53,081 bases of DNA from Rubripirellula obstinata (GCF_001642955.1 NZ_LWSK01000032.1:1-53081), one strand, 5' to 3'. Positions 18,201-27,035 are shown, counted from the first letter of the stretch. Numbers and translations: made by a program. The notes: generated by a model not told the origin, from the letters alone.

Positions 18201-18654
18201 CACCAAGCAGTTCGATGTGCCGGCCAATCGACTGGGCGACGACCACGCGGTCACGCTCGATCTTGGCGAGGTGCAGGTAATGGCGGAAGTCATTCTTAAC
18301 GGGAAAAACCTGGGGATCCAATGGAAACCGCCCTTCAAGGTGGATGCGACAGGACTGCTAAAAGGCAAGAACAATCAGCTTGAGGTCCGCGTGACCAACT
18401 TGTGGGTCAATCGCATGATTGGCGACGAACAGTATCCCGCGACTGACCGTTACATCCCGGGTCGTAAACCGCAAGAGCATTTGATTGAGAAGATTCCCGG
18501 ATGGTTGAAGAGCGGCAAACCGCGTCCGGCAACCGAGCGGAAGTCGTTCACCACCGCCCGGTTCTACGACCAGGATTCGCCGCTGGTTGAGTCCGGGCTG
18601 GTCGGTCCGGTGCAACTTCATTTTGGGATTCGCAAAGCGATATCCCATCAATGA
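15241..18654 (+). CDS. GH106-like alpha-L-rhamnosidase, secreted
   Basis: A 1137-residue secreted enzyme. The signal peptide is followed by the GH106 opening PPNSAKPHTWWHWMNG and GITKDLEAMQRAGVGG. Further GH106-type blocks are CFHNCAGWSSSGGPWITPE, DSYETGQQNW, FVGAEAFTAG, HSFVHQPW and HRNNTWYEQGRAWNEYLARS. The C-terminal 200 residues form a galactose-binding-like sandwich (YFSGTAVYTKQFDVP, NGKNLGIQW, LEVRVTNLWVNRMIGDEQ). GH106 enzymes are inverting alpha-L-rhamnosidases. The frame opens at TTG (15241); ATG 15256 or 15265 may be the real start. Last gene of the GH78-DUF1080-GH106 operon, 24 bases after DUF1080. Its 3' end is nearly identical to the pseudogene tail at 35504-35829. Confidence 0.87.
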   Translation: MKQILMSIMRHFAVAALFMAAVTNLVAAEPLRDSFQSPPNSAKPHTWWHWMNGYVTADGITKDLEAMQRAGVGGFQAFQIEFGMDSGPVKYLSSQWRELMTHSIQEAERLGLEVCFHNCAGWSSSGGPWITPEYAMQEVVWTQQQVQQQMPGAKRIDVKLPRPKNLRDNYFRDIAVLAFPTPKSERGDKTGFRIDNWKAKAGYERDNDIQADTRKVDSGDLIELNSIIDLTEKMDASGRLRWNAPKGDWTIVRFGHAVCGLRNRPAPKEGRGNECDKMSKAAAEWHWKNTVQKVIDDAGPLTGKSFNSVLIDSYETGQQNWTRGFDDEFQRRMGYDVIKHLPAVTGRVINDLEYTERFLWDFRRVVADLWTENYYGHFAKMCHENGLLLACEPYGLPGNLDNFQVADMSDIPMGEWWARKSSGLHNSSSKMAASAAHTNGRRFVGAEAFTAGRAEAAFVNHPYVLKAQGDYFFCKGINRFYFHSFVHQPWGDDVLPGMTMAVWGFQNHRNNTWYEQGRAWNEYLARSQYMLQEGTFQADLCYYPGENAPQVAALRKDMQPAVPAGYDYDTISKNNLMKLTVEDGYVVLPGLMKYRLLVMPEGPVRLDVLEHIEGLVKAGAHVVWAKPQLTPALQDYPKADQVVRAAADKMWGDCDGKTVTEASFGKGKIYWTDSLPEILASMDVLPDVEFQSAQAIAPTLYEGNGYEWIHRKIESADVYLISNQQDVARQVEVVCRVTDRVPELWNAETGSIQQAPIYQSTQDGRTLVRLFLEPAESVFVVFDEQVKTPSVVDVLHNGKSSFTTSKKDSQVLQIHQAVYGDLNGDSSRQLNVTATLKKRVNNHSLRAVVNNRLAGRDPAPKTKKQLRVVYSLGDNKSTILVNENEMLNLGSETEMVAATPEPAVLSKSEKGSVLTAMETGDYELVYSDGSRRSVQVSSIPKPVDLSRDWNLNCPDGWGPSQIELDQLISWADHSDPDLKYFSGTAVYTKQFDVPANRLGDDHAVTLDLGEVQVMAEVILNGKNLGIQWKPPFKVDATGLLKGKNNQLEVRVTNLWVNRMIGDEQYPATDRYIPGRKPQEHLIEKIPGWLKSGKPRPATERKSFTTARFYDQDSPLVESGLVGPVQLHFGIRKAISHQ

Positions 18655-19011
18655 TCCGTCGGGTTTTATTTGGAGTACCGCAGCCGAGCAATGGGTCACT
18701 TCAAGATGCCACGCCGCCTGGATGCCGGGTTGAGCCAGATGCCAAGAAAACCGTAGGTGCTTTGCCTCCAGCCCGATCAGACGGGCGCGAGCATCGGTTT
18801 TAAGATTGACGACGGCGGGAATGTCGGCGAAAAGCGCAGACTGCGATATCAGTAGCGTAAGGATGCTGATTCATCGCGAGATGAAAGGGTGACTTGTAGG
18901 TCATGGTGTAGCCCTATCGTAGCGGATGTCGTCAAGACTTTCGGCGAATCAAGAATCAAGCCGAAACTCTTGGCGAGTTCCGCTACCGACAATCTCAATC
19001 GCCGCCATCGA
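18655..19011. other. Intergenic region between convergent operons
   Basis: It separates the 3' ends of the rhamnosidase and sulfatase operons. The only structure I see is the family B palindrome at 18919-18986. No clear intrinsic terminator is visible for either operon. Confidence 0.6.
18919..18986. repeat. Family B palindromic repeat
   Basis: GTAGCGGATGTCGTCAAGAC at the left end pairs imperfectly with CTTGGCGAGTTCCGCTAC at the right. It sits between two convergent operons. Confidence 0.8.
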
Positions 19012-20427
19012 CTACGGCTCGCTTTGCTCTCTTGCGTCGTCCAGAACCCCGCTTAGTCGCTTCACAGTCTGCTGTTGCTCGGGGGCATCCGCGACGTTGA
19101 CATTCTCTTCGGGATCCTGGCTTCGCTCGTAAAGCATTGATTCGTCACCTTCATACTCGGTGTAAGTGAAATCCGGTGTCGTCACGACCAGGCCGTCTTT
19201 CCATTTTGTAAACGCTGCTGGTTTGCCTGGCGTTTGAGGATCCTGCAGTAATGGTACGACGCTCTTTCCTTCCAAGTGTTCGGGAGGTTCGATCCCCGCG
19301 AGTTCGCACAGTGTCGGGTAAAGATCGACCAGTTCAACGATGCTATCGGTGGTGACATTTTTCTTAAATCCCGGTGCGCTGATGATCAGCGGAACACGCA
19401 GCGCATTGTGCAACAGATTGTGTTTGCCCCAGTAGTTGTGTTCGCCGAGATGCCAACCATGATCGCCCCAGACGATCACGATCGTGTTGTCTCGCAAATC
19501 GAGTTCGTCCAACGTTGCCAGAACCTTGCCAACCAGCGTGTCGGCGTAGCTGACACAGGCGTAGTAGCCATGCCTCGCGATCTGATGGAACTCATCTGAG
19601 TTGTACTGAATCCCGCGGTCGTAATAGCCGCGGATCTCTCCTGAACCTCTCAACGCACGCGGCTTGTTCTTCGGTGCATCGCGATTGTCGGCCAGCGCAA
19701 TCTTTTCGCGATCATAGAGATCCCAGTATTTCTTGGGGGCATAGAAAGGCAGGTGTGGCCGAACGAACCCGCAAGCAAGAAAGAACGGCCCGTCCATCTT
19801 CGCCAACCGACGCATGTCCTTGATCGTCTTTTCGCATGTTTGGCCGTCGATGTACGTATTGTCAGAAACATCAGGCATCTCGAAGAAGGGTCCGAGATTA
19901 TTTTTTCGATTGATGAAGTTTACTGAATTGGGATCGTGGAGGGTCCGGTGATTGTTCTCTGGCAGTCCGTCGACGAGTGAGAATGGTTCTTCGGACCAGC
20001 TTTGCTCGGCATCATCTTCGCGTTGATGATAGATCTTGCCGTTGTTGATCGTGGTGTAGCCGGCTTTGCGGAAAGTCGCCGGCAGAGTCGGCTTGCCGGG
20101 AGCAAGCGTTTCGGGAACCATCGGCATGCCGTCGAAATGTCGGGTGTGAACCCCGGTTAACAGTGAAACGCGTGAGGGCGCGCAATGGGGAGCTTGGCAA
20201 TAAGCGCTCTCAAACAAAACTCCTTGCGAGCTAAATTCGTCGATATTGGGCGAAAGAACATGATCGGCACCATAGCACCCAAGTTCAGGCCGCAGGTCAT
20301 CAATCGCAATGAACAGAACATTGGGTTTTTCAGAATTGTCGCTAGCGGACACCGAGCCGGATGCGAGTGTCCATGAAACGGTTAGACCGATCAGCAGAAA
20401 AGCTGGCAGACGTTCAAGAAGTTGCAT
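19012..20427 (-). CDS. Sulfatase, iduronate-2-sulfatase-like
   Basis: A 471-residue secreted type I (formylglycine) sulfatase. After a signal peptide it reads NVLFIAIDDLRPELGCYG, the pattern of iduronate-2-sulfatase. The metal-ligand Asp pair is at 43-44. The active-site motif is C82-A-P-S-R followed by SLLTG, a fully canonical target for formylglycine conversion. VWGDHGWHLGEHNYWGKH is the second IDS-like block. It should remove sulfate esters from uronic acid or another sugar residue of a sulfated polysaccharide. It ends a minus-strand operon of four sulfatase genes, 53 bases after its closest paralogue (20481-21893); both share the N-terminal pattern LLIGL and the position of the catalytic Cys. 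Confidence 0.93.
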   Translation of the reverse strand: MQLLERLPAFLLIGLTVSWTLASGSVSASDNSEKPNVLFIAIDDLRPELGCYGADHVLSPNIDEFSSQGVLFESAYCQAPHCAPSRVSLLTGVHTRHFDGMPMVPETLAPGKPTLPATFRKAGYTTINNGKIYHQREDDAEQSWSEEPFSLVDGLPENNHRTLHDPNSVNFINRKNNLGPFFEMPDVSDNTYIDGQTCEKTIKDMRRLAKMDGPFFLACGFVRPHLPFYAPKKYWDLYDREKIALADNRDAPKNKPRALRGSGEIRGYYDRGIQYNSDEFHQIARHGYYACVSYADTLVGKVLATLDELDLRDNTIVIVWGDHGWHLGEHNYWGKHNLLHNALRVPLIISAPGFKKNVTTDSIVELVDLYPTLCELAGIEPPEHLEGKSVVPLLQDPQTPGKPAAFTKWKDGLVVTTPDFTYTEYEGDESMLYERSQDPEENVNVADAPEQQQTVKRLSGVLDDAREQSEP

Positions 20428-20480
20428 CAGAGTTTATCTTTTCGACGGAAAGAATCGTGGAGTATTCGGTAGGACTCGCA

Positions 20481-21893
20481 TCAAAAGCTAGCTTCATCCG
20501 CAAGTTTCATCTGTTCGCTGAGTTTCGCTTGCATGCTCCTTAGTTGCTGAGCATATTCTGGCGAGTTGGCAACATTTTCGTTCTCTTGCGGATCCATTTC
20601 TAGGTCATACAGCATTTCCTCACCGTTCTCAAATCGCGAATACGTCAAGCGATCAGTGACGACGGCGTCGGCTTCACGAAACCGCGTATAGATCACGTCA
20701 TTGATCTGATCTTCCGGATTTTTTAGCAGCGTCTGAAGACTCTTGCCTTGCACCGATTGCGGAACTTCGATTCCGGCCAACTTGCAGAGAGTTGGAAAAA
20801 TATCAATACCGGCAACCAGAGAGTTCGTTTGTTGGCCGGATGTCTTTCCCGGAACTTTGACGATCAAGGGAATACGCACTGCGTTGTGCAGCGTATTGTG
20901 TTTCCCCCAGAAATCATGCTCGCCCAAGTGCCAGCCGTGATCGCCCCAAACGACGACGATGGTGTTGTCGGCAAGTCCGAGGGATTCTAATTCGTTGAGG
21001 ACAGCGCCCGCCAACTTGTCGGAGTAGCTGGTCGCGGCGAAATAGCCGTGGCGCATCTTGCGGTGAAAGGCTTCTGATTTTGCTTGATAATCACCCATCG
21101 CATAGGCGGCGTATTCACGGAAACCCCTTAGCGCTTTGGGCGCATCCTTGGGGCGGAACCGATTCCTTGCCAACGGAAGACTCGATTCGTCGTAAAGATC
21201 CCAGTATTTTTTTGGGGCATAGAATGGCAAGTGAGGCCGAATGAACCCGCAGGCCAGGAAAAAGGGTTCACCACTCTGTTTCAGTTTCCTCAAGTCCGCG
21301 ATCGCGTTCTCTGCAACGACACCGTCGGGATAAGTGTTGTCGGGGGTGTCAACACATTCATAGAACAACCCGCGGCCTCGATCCGACGGAACATTCACCG
21401 TGGCAGGGTCAACATGGATCATGTGGCTCATTCCGGGACTGGTAACCGGACGGCTCCAACTTCGATCCGCCGTATCGCCGCTCTGATGAAAAATCTTGCC
21501 ATGCGCCAGCGAGGTGTAACCAGCTTCACGAAAAACCTGGGCAAGCGTCTTGGCGCCCGGTGCGTCTTGGTCGGCGCGAGATTTGGCTTCGGTAAAACGA
21601 GTTCTGGTTGGAAGGATGCCCGTCATCATGCTGGCGCGTGATGCACCACAAACCGCGACTTGGCAGTAGGCTCGATTGAACAATATTCCCTGTGAAGCCA
21701 GCTTGTCGATATTCGGCGACTTGACGACCGTGTCGCCGTAGCACCCAAGTTCCGGCCGCAGGTCATCAATTGCGATGAACAGGACGTTGGGTCGTTTAGC
21801 GTTTTCGCTGGCCGCCGCTGGGTAAGGTGTGAGCACCCATGAAATAGCGAGTCCGATCAGCAGAAGACAGGGCATTCGATTAAGTCGTTGCAT
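20481..21893 (-). CDS. Sulfatase, iduronate-2-sulfatase-like paralogue
   Basis: A 470-residue type I sulfatase closely related to the next gene downstream, probably a tandem duplicate. The open frame reaches up to 22016, but the Met at 21893 (MQRLNRMPCLLLIG) begins a signal peptide and aligns with the paralogue's start. The 41 upstream residues would overlap the neighbouring gene, so I use 21893. The active-site motif is C82-G-A-S-R, an accepted variant with Ala in place of Pro. The IDS-like blocks NVLFIAIDDLRPELGCYG and VWGDHGWHLGEHDFWGKH are present. Predicted role: desulfation of a uronate-containing glycan. Gaps to the neighbours are 55 and 53 bases, consistent with one transcript. Confidence 0.92.
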   Translation of the reverse strand: MQRLNRMPCLLLIGLAISWVLTPYPAAASENAKRPNVLFIAIDDLRPELGCYGDTVVKSPNIDKLASQGILFNRAYCQVAVCGASRASMMTGILPTRTRFTEAKSRADQDAPGAKTLAQVFREAGYTSLAHGKIFHQSGDTADRSWSRPVTSPGMSHMIHVDPATVNVPSDRGRGLFYECVDTPDNTYPDGVVAENAIADLRKLKQSGEPFFLACGFIRPHLPFYAPKKYWDLYDESSLPLARNRFRPKDAPKALRGFREYAAYAMGDYQAKSEAFHRKMRHGYFAATSYSDKLAGAVLNELESLGLADNTIVVVWGDHGWHLGEHDFWGKHNTLHNAVRIPLIVKVPGKTSGQQTNSLVAGIDIFPTLCKLAGIEVPQSVQGKSLQTLLKNPEDQINDVIYTRFREADAVVTDRLTYSRFENGEEMLYDLEMDPQENENVANSPEYAQQLRSMQAKLSEQMKLADEASF

Positions 21894-21948
21894 CAGAGTT
21901 GATCGGTTCGTGGAAAAAACATGTTGCTCAGAGTCGGCATTCGGGTGA

Positions 21949-23163
21949 CTATTCGCGGCCCCGGTTGGATTCTTTCTGGCGCGACTCGTTTCGGTGTTGA
22001 TAGAAATCATATCCATTAAGAGAATTTTTTAACTCGCGCGGCAGCGTCACCTTGTTCTTTGGGTGATTTAGCAAGTCCAACCTAAAATGCTTATGCGTCG
22101 CCAAGAAAGGCATGCTGCCCTCGTCTTTCAAGAAGTCGTTTTGCGTGACAAGCCACTGCTGTAGCTTCTGCTTTAGCTCTGACTTGATTTCACGATACGC
22201 AGGATCAGCCGCAAGGTTGTTTTGTTCGTGCGGGTCTTTGATCATATCGAACAGTTCTTCTTCCGGAACGTTGGGATGCTGCTCGGCACCCATTCTTAGA
22301 AACGCGGTCAACGCTTCGCCCGCTTTCTCCTTGCGCTGGACAACTTCCATCGCGTTGTAGTTTCGAGTGTACTTGTATTGTTTGGATCGAATCATTCGGC
22401 CGGGGAAAACATGAGCGTTGATGATGGCCTGGTTCGTCATCACACTATAGACGTATTGATGGTGTGAGTCGGTCTGTCCCTTTAGCAATGATTGCAGGCT
22501 CTTGCCGTCAAAATCCGAGTCAGGTTTTGCACCCGCGATCTCCATCATCGTTGGCAAAACATCGGCAAACGAGACAAGTGCATCGGATCGAGTTCCCGGC
22601 TCAACCACGCCGGGCCAACGAACGACAAAGGGAACGCTCAAACCACGATCGTAAACGGACCACTTCCCAAACCGCCCGTGATCCGACGCGTAGATGACCA
22701 CCGTGTTATCGGCCAAATCGTACTTATCCAACAATGCAAGCGCTCGCTCAAACTCCTCATCGCTATTCTTGACCGCCTGATTGAATTGAGCCTCCGATGC
22801 GCGAGTTCGCGGAGAGTCTTCTTGAAAGCGAGTGATTGCCACTGAGTCCTCGGTGAGCGTCGTTTGTTTCGGGTGTTCGCCGTGTGGATAGTAGCTGGTG
22901 ACCATGACACAAAAAGGTCGCTGGTTGTTTGGGCTACCGCCCGCGAAATACGCTTCTAACTGATCCAGAGGCGTTGCCGGCTTCGTGTACATCTTGGGAT
23001 CACCGGCAGGTTTCTTTGAATGCATTTCGATCGTCCATGGAAACGCACTGCGGGGATTGACGTGAGACTTGCCACACAGGATCACGTCATAGTCCAGATC
23101 TTTCAGATAGTGACAAACCGTTCGTGTGTCCTTAAAGCGAATCGCAAGCGATTCGAGTCTCAC
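21949..23163 (-). pseudogene. N-terminally truncated sulfatase (no catalytic Cys)
   Basis: A 404-residue frame matching the middle and C-terminus of an N-sulfoglucosamine sulfohydrolase-like sulfatase: YLKDLDYDVILCGKSHVNP, VVIYASDHGRFGKWSVYDRG, SVPFVVRWPG, then LFDMIKDPHEQNNLA. The first roughly 100 residues of the family are missing: the signal peptide, the metal-binding Asp pair and the C-x-P/A-S-R formylglycine motif. Only 42 bases separate the frame from the stop of the upstream sulfatase, so the head cannot be hidden in another frame. It cannot work as a conventional sulfatase and lacks an export signal. The remaining frame has no stop, so decay is recent or the product has another use. 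Confidence 0.75.
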
Positions 23164-23205
23164 AAAAGTGCGAAAGTCGAACTAAGACTAAAGTTAGTCG
23201 CAGCA

Positions 23206-24621
23206 CTAGTTGCCAATGCTGGCCGAACCGGCGGGGTGTTCAGCGGGATGCCAATTGTCGATCAGTTTGGTTAACTCGCTGACCTTCTCGGGCATTTTTG
23301 CCGCTAAATTTTCATCTTCAGTTGGGTCCACCGAAAGATCGTACAATTGCACTTCGGGAGTCGCGGGGTGTCGCCCTGCATAGCGATTGGCTTCACCATC
23401 GCGACGAAGCAGCAACTTGTGGTTATCCCGAATCACCCACTGGTACAACAATGATCGCGATGGATCATCCAGGTCAGCGATATCATGCGCGAGCGCCTCG
23501 CCAAAAACATGCTCGCGTTGGATTGGAGTCGCATTGGTTAGCGGAGGCAACAAATTCAATCCTGGCAAGTTGTTTGGCGGTTCCACACCCGCCGCTGCCA
23601 AGATCGTTGGATAAATGTCTAAACTTGTCGCCAACTCAGGACGTTCCTGTTGTGAAATCTTCCCAGGCCAACTGTACATGATCGGAGTGCGAACACCACC
23701 TTCGTTGGCCGATTGCTTGGAACGGTTTGCGAAGGTTCCAGATTGCGGGTTTTGAATCCAGCCGTTGTCACAGACGTAGACAAACAGAGTGTCCTGCGTC
23801 ATTCCCCGACGGTCGATCTCCGTGATCAACTGCCCGCAGGTTTCGTCGAACCATTCACACATCGCATAGTATTTTGCGACCGAAGGTGACTCGACTTTCG
23901 CCGCGTACTTATCCAGCAGTCGCTTGGGAGGATTGTGAGGCGAGTGTGGTAGAAACGGTGCATACCAAAGAAAGAACGGCTTTTCCTGCTGCTCGGCGAT
24001 ATCCAAGAAGTCAACGATTGGCTCCAGCCCTTCCCGGCCGATCTTCAGCCCATCATCACCGTGCCGCCCGCCTTTCTCTGGATAACCTCGTGTCATTCCA
24101 TGGGTAAATCCACAACGCTGGTAACTCCCCTCCCAGAGCTTCCCGCTCTGATGCGATAGGTAGCCTTGCCGCCCGAGCACTTCTGGAAGCAGGTCAAATG
24201 CATCCGTCTTGGCGATCAGTTCTGCACAGCGTTGCCTGTAGAGCTCGGAGCCTTTGGCAGCGTACTTGGGCGACGGGTCGTTCCCGGTGACATGGTTGGT
24301 CGACGCGTAATGACCCGTCAGCAATGTCGCCAGAGACGGGCGACAAAGTGCTGTTGGAACATAGCCTCGTTTGAACACAGCACTTCGTCGTGCTAGCGCA
24401 TCGAGACTGGGTGTTTCGATGTCGTCATGCCCCATAAATCCGTAGTCCGTCCAAGCCTGATCATCTGAAATGATTAGGACAATGTTGGGGCGATCGGAGT
24501 TCTCCGCCTCGGCGGCCTTCACAGGAATGCCTAGGCAACTGATAGCGATGACCACGATCGCAGCAATCGCCGAAAGCCGACGGCCACAGAAGAAGATGAG
24601 GGACTCGGTGTTACTGTTCAT
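23206..24621 (-). CDS. Sulfatase with C-R-P-S-L active-site variant
   Basis: A 471-residue secreted sulfatase-fold protein and first gene of the minus-strand operon. The signal peptide spans about residues 15-36. RPNIVLIISDDQAW carries the metal-ligand Asp pair (53-54). The active-site motif is C93-R-P-S-L followed by ATLLTG; the Arg five positions into the canonical C-x-P-S-R is replaced by Leu. The usual S-D-H-G is replaced by CDNGW. YAPFLPHSPHNPP and QSGKLWEG are shared with the sulfatase part of the large fusion at 31695, so both belong to one subfamily. Whether the Cys is converted to formylglycine is uncertain. Substrate unknown. Confidence 0.88.
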   Translation of the reverse strand: MNSNTESLIFFCGRRLSAIAAIVVIAISCLGIPVKAAEAENSDRPNIVLIISDDQAWTDYGFMGHDDIETPSLDALARRSAVFKRGYVPTALCRPSLATLLTGHYASTNHVTGNDPSPKYAAKGSELYRQRCAELIAKTDAFDLLPEVLGRQGYLSHQSGKLWEGSYQRCGFTHGMTRGYPEKGGRHGDDGLKIGREGLEPIVDFLDIAEQQEKPFFLWYAPFLPHSPHNPPKRLLDKYAAKVESPSVAKYYAMCEWFDETCGQLITEIDRRGMTQDTLFVYVCDNGWIQNPQSGTFANRSKQSANEGGVRTPIMYSWPGKISQQERPELATSLDIYPTILAAAGVEPPNNLPGLNLLPPLTNATPIQREHVFGEALAHDIADLDDPSRSLLYQWVIRDNHKLLLRRDGEANRYAGRHPATPEVQLYDLSVDPTEDENLAAKMPEKVSELTKLIDNWHPAEHPAGSASIGN

Positions 24622-25215
24622 GGTGAGAGCTGTGGGGTGAATTGAAAAACAGAGAGTAGCCAGAGACGGCAGCGTGTGATCAACAAGTAATGAATTAACC
24701 GTAGTGGATCTTGCTAAGACGCGCCCGACAAAAGTAACCCGAAGCGTGAGCGAGGGACTCTTATCTGTCCCTCGCTCGTATGTTGAAGTTGCGCCTTTCT
24801 AGCCACGAAGTGGCGGCAGCACTTAGCCTGGGGCGTCAGCCCCAGGAAATCGAATACCGCATTTCTGCAAAGCCCCGGAGGGGCGACACATTTCCCGAAT
24901 GGTTGATCGCTGTCGCCCCTTCGGGGCTTCTGTGATGCTTGTCCGGAAAAACCTGGGGCTGACGCCCCAGGCTAGGTGCTATCGTGCCTCCGGCACTCTC
25001 GAAAAATGCAACTTCAAAACGAACGCGTCGGGTTGTGAAGGAAACCATATTTTGCCTGTTCGGACTTTTGTCGGGCGCGTCTGCTAAAGATCCCATGCTG
25101 GAGATCTTTGGCAAGATCCACTACGCCAATGATGCTAGGTGGCGGATGCAAGCTCGCGAACGTGGGTAACGAAGAGTTACCGAAGTTGGAGTCCAGGCAC
25201 CATTTCAATCATGAA
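24622..25215. other. Gene-free region holding a nested inverted repeat
   Basis: It contains the promoter side of the sulfatase operon and the large nested inverted repeat at 24701-25124. No credible gene is visible; short frames at 24836-25114 and 24899-25208 follow the repeat arms. Confidence 0.7.
24701..25124. repeat. Nested inverted repeat, 424 bases
   Basis: Outer ends GTAGTGGATCTTG (24701) and CAAGATCCACTAC (ending 25124) pair; the next block GACGCGCCCGACAAAAGT pairs with ACTTTTGTCGGGCGCGTC. Inside, TAGCCTGGGGC (about 24825) with GTCAGCCCCAGG pairs with CCTGGGGCTGACGCCCCAGG ending near 24974, and GCCCCGGAGGGGCGACA (about 24871) pairs with TGTCGCCCCTTCGGGGC. The result is several palindromes inside one another. 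Confidence 0.85.
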
Positions 25216-25377
25216 CTAGAGGTCATCTTCACCTTCTACCGGAGGCGCAGGGTTCTGTTCGTTCCACTTTGCCAATTCATCCTTGGTGGTATTTACCTCT
25301 GGGGAACTCGAGCCGCCGCAACCGAGCAGCGTCATCGAGAACGACAAAGTGATCAGGACCAATAATTGTCGAGCCAT
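25216..25377 (-). CDS. Small lipoprotein next to DUF1559 gene
   Basis: A 53-residue protein. It begins MARQLLVLITLSFSMTLLGC, and L17-L18-G19-C20 is a good lipobox, so Cys20 would be lipidated. A Gly/Ser linker and an acidic tail follow (NEQNPAPPVEGEDDL). The ATG at 25377 is preceded on its strand by AAAGG at a spacing of about six bases. It begins 126 bases downstream of the DUF1559 gene stop on the same strand. Small lipoproteins of this form often follow DUF1559 genes in planctomycetes, to my knowledge; function is unknown, possibly a partner in surface assembly. Confidence 0.78.
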   Translation of the reverse strand: MARQLLVLITLSFSMTLLGCGGSSSPEVNTTKDELAKWNEQNPAPPVEGEDDL

Positions 25378-25503
25378 CGAAAACCTTTAGATTAAAAAAA
25401 TTAAAACGGACGGTCGCCCAGAAGAACCAGGCAACCCAATCAAACTAAAAATCGCGGCGAACCATCCGACGCACCGCGATTAAACGTGAACGCTAGCTGA
25501 GAA

Positions 25504-26787
25504 TTACAGCTCTTCGTCGATCACTTCCTTGGCAGCACGTGTGCCCAATGCACCCCACAACCCGTAAGGGCTCGCCGAACCGGCTGGCAAGAATCCAGCT
25601 TCGCTTCCGACTTGAGGGCTTGTTTGATCTCCCGCCTCGATCGAGTCAGTCACAAACTTCACGGCTCCATCACCCATTAAGACGTGAACTCCACCTTGGT
25701 GGCGACTACTTGGCGGCAGCAATGCTGGCGAAAGAGTGTTCCATCCAAGGCAAAGATCGCGGTTAGGAGGAGAAATCGTGGTGACGCTCCCGAAAAGCCC
25801 GCGGTGGTATGCCCACTTGAAACCGCGACCGTGTTCAGCAGGCGTTCCAACGCTACCGGGGAAAATCGCGGTGCCTGTCGCAGCCGCCAACCAGAACTGC
25901 GGTCTTAGAGGGTCAATCAGCGACTGACAACTCAAGTTGTCTCCTGCCTGGCCAAACGCACTGCCCCCTGTCTCATTATTGTTCCCCGCAGTGTTCCTTT
26001 GAGCACTCGTACGGATATCCTGGTCACCCAAGTCCGTTGCGATTTCCCCCGCCATGATCGTGTTCGACAAACCATCGAGGATGTCGCGGAATTTGGTCTC
26101 ATATCGCTGCATGAACGCTCCACGACTGCCAGCCCGAAGTCGCTGGCTAGCCTCGGCTTCTGTCAAGGCACCACCGCGTCTGTTAGTCCGTATCGTCCCA
26201 TCGTCGCCAAGAAACCCCTCTCGCTGGAAGTAGGCCGAGTCACCGATACACGCGGCGTAATTGGTTCGCCCTTGCGAAGGCAGGCCGACACCTGGATCGC
26301 TGGGGCAACGCAAAGTTGGAATGTTGGTTAACCACGGGTCGTACTGAACAACATTGTGATCCGCCAGGCGTCTTCCTGGGTTGGGGCCCATCGGTGGAAA
26401 CGACTGAGTAGCGCTGAAGCCCAATGGATTGCTGATCTGCTCCCAAACAGCCTGCTGCTCGAAGAAAGGCGTCAGCCCGACCAACCAACTGGCTTCGGTC
26501 AGATTGTAGCTGCGAACGGCATTTGCCGGGGACGCACCCCTTGAGATGGTTCGGTTCGGACCACTGGAACCACCGCCATGAAGCGGCATTTGCTTGAAGG
26601 CAGAATGGTAGTTGTGAACTCCCAGACCGATTTGCTTGAAGTTGTTACTGCAGCTCATGCGGCGAGCAGCTTCACGAGCCGCCTGCACTGCAGGCAGCAG
26701 TAGTCCCACCAAGACGCCAATAATGGCAATCACAACAAGAAGTTCGACGAGTGTAAAGCCTCGCCGGTTCGATCGAACGATCATCAC
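25504..26787 (-). CDS. DUF1559 pseudopilin-like protein (H-x9-DG)
   Basis: A 427-residue DUF1559 protein. [17 protein letters not shown] is a textbook type IV pilin/pseudopilin leader with Glu at +5, followed by the hydrophobic helix and [19 protein letters not shown]. The C-terminus has [12 protein letters not shown] (H-x9-DG) and [16 protein letters not shown]. It is probably processed by a prepilin peptidase and exported through a type II secretion-like machine. On its strand AAAGG lies about seven bases before ATGATG. The small lipoprotein gene follows. About 85 bases upstream, at 26871-26899, lies a candidate regulatory element shared with the two-component genes and the PEP-CTERM gene. 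Confidence 0.93.
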   Translation of the reverse strand: MMIVRSNRRGFTLVELLVVIAIIGVLVGLLLPAVQAAREAARRMSCSNNFKQIGLGVHNYHSAFKQMPLHGGGSSGPNRTISRGASPANAVRSYNLTEASWLVGLTPFFEQQAVWEQISNPLGFSATQSFPPMGPNPGRRLADHNVVQYDPWLTNIPTLRCPSDPGVGLPSQGRTNYAACIGDSAYFQREGFLGDDGTIRTNRRGGALTEAEASQRLRAGSRGAFMQRYETKFRDILDGLSNTIMAGEIATDLGDQDIRTSAQRNTAGNNNETGGSAFGQAGDNLSCQSLIDPLRPQFWLAAATGTAIFPGSVGTPAEHGRGFKWAYHRGLFGSVTTISPPNRDLCLGWNTLSPALLPPSSRHQGGVHVLMGDGAVKFVTDSIEAGDQTSPQVGSEAGFLPAGSASPYGLWGALGTRAAKEVIDEEL

Positions 26788-26870
26788 TAAACCTTTAAGA
26801 AAAGAGAAATTGGAATCCGCTAATTGGGAACCGCTTACCCCAGGGATTTTAGAAGGCGGGGTTGGGCACC

Positions 26871-26899
26871 ACTATTGTCCGATAGGCCAGTGTCTTGGA
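26871..26899 (-). promoter_or_regulatory. Candidate operator copy 1 (upstream of DUF1559)
   Basis: Read on the minus strand this 29-base element contains ACTGGCCTATCGGACAATAG and matches copy 3 (30433-30461) at 28 of 29 positions. It lies about 85 bases upstream of the DUF1559 start on the same strand. Binding by the adjacent NarL-type regulator is my hypothesis. Confidence 0.5.
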
Positions 26900-27035
26900 G
26901 ATATCAACCTTCTTCCTGGCCGAAAAAATGCGTCTCTCCAACGGGTGTTTTTCGTGCACAGGCGCCTTGAAATGCGAGTCTCCAACAGCACCCCAGCAGA
27001 GCAAAAGCGAATTCCGTTTCAGCAAACGAAAAATG

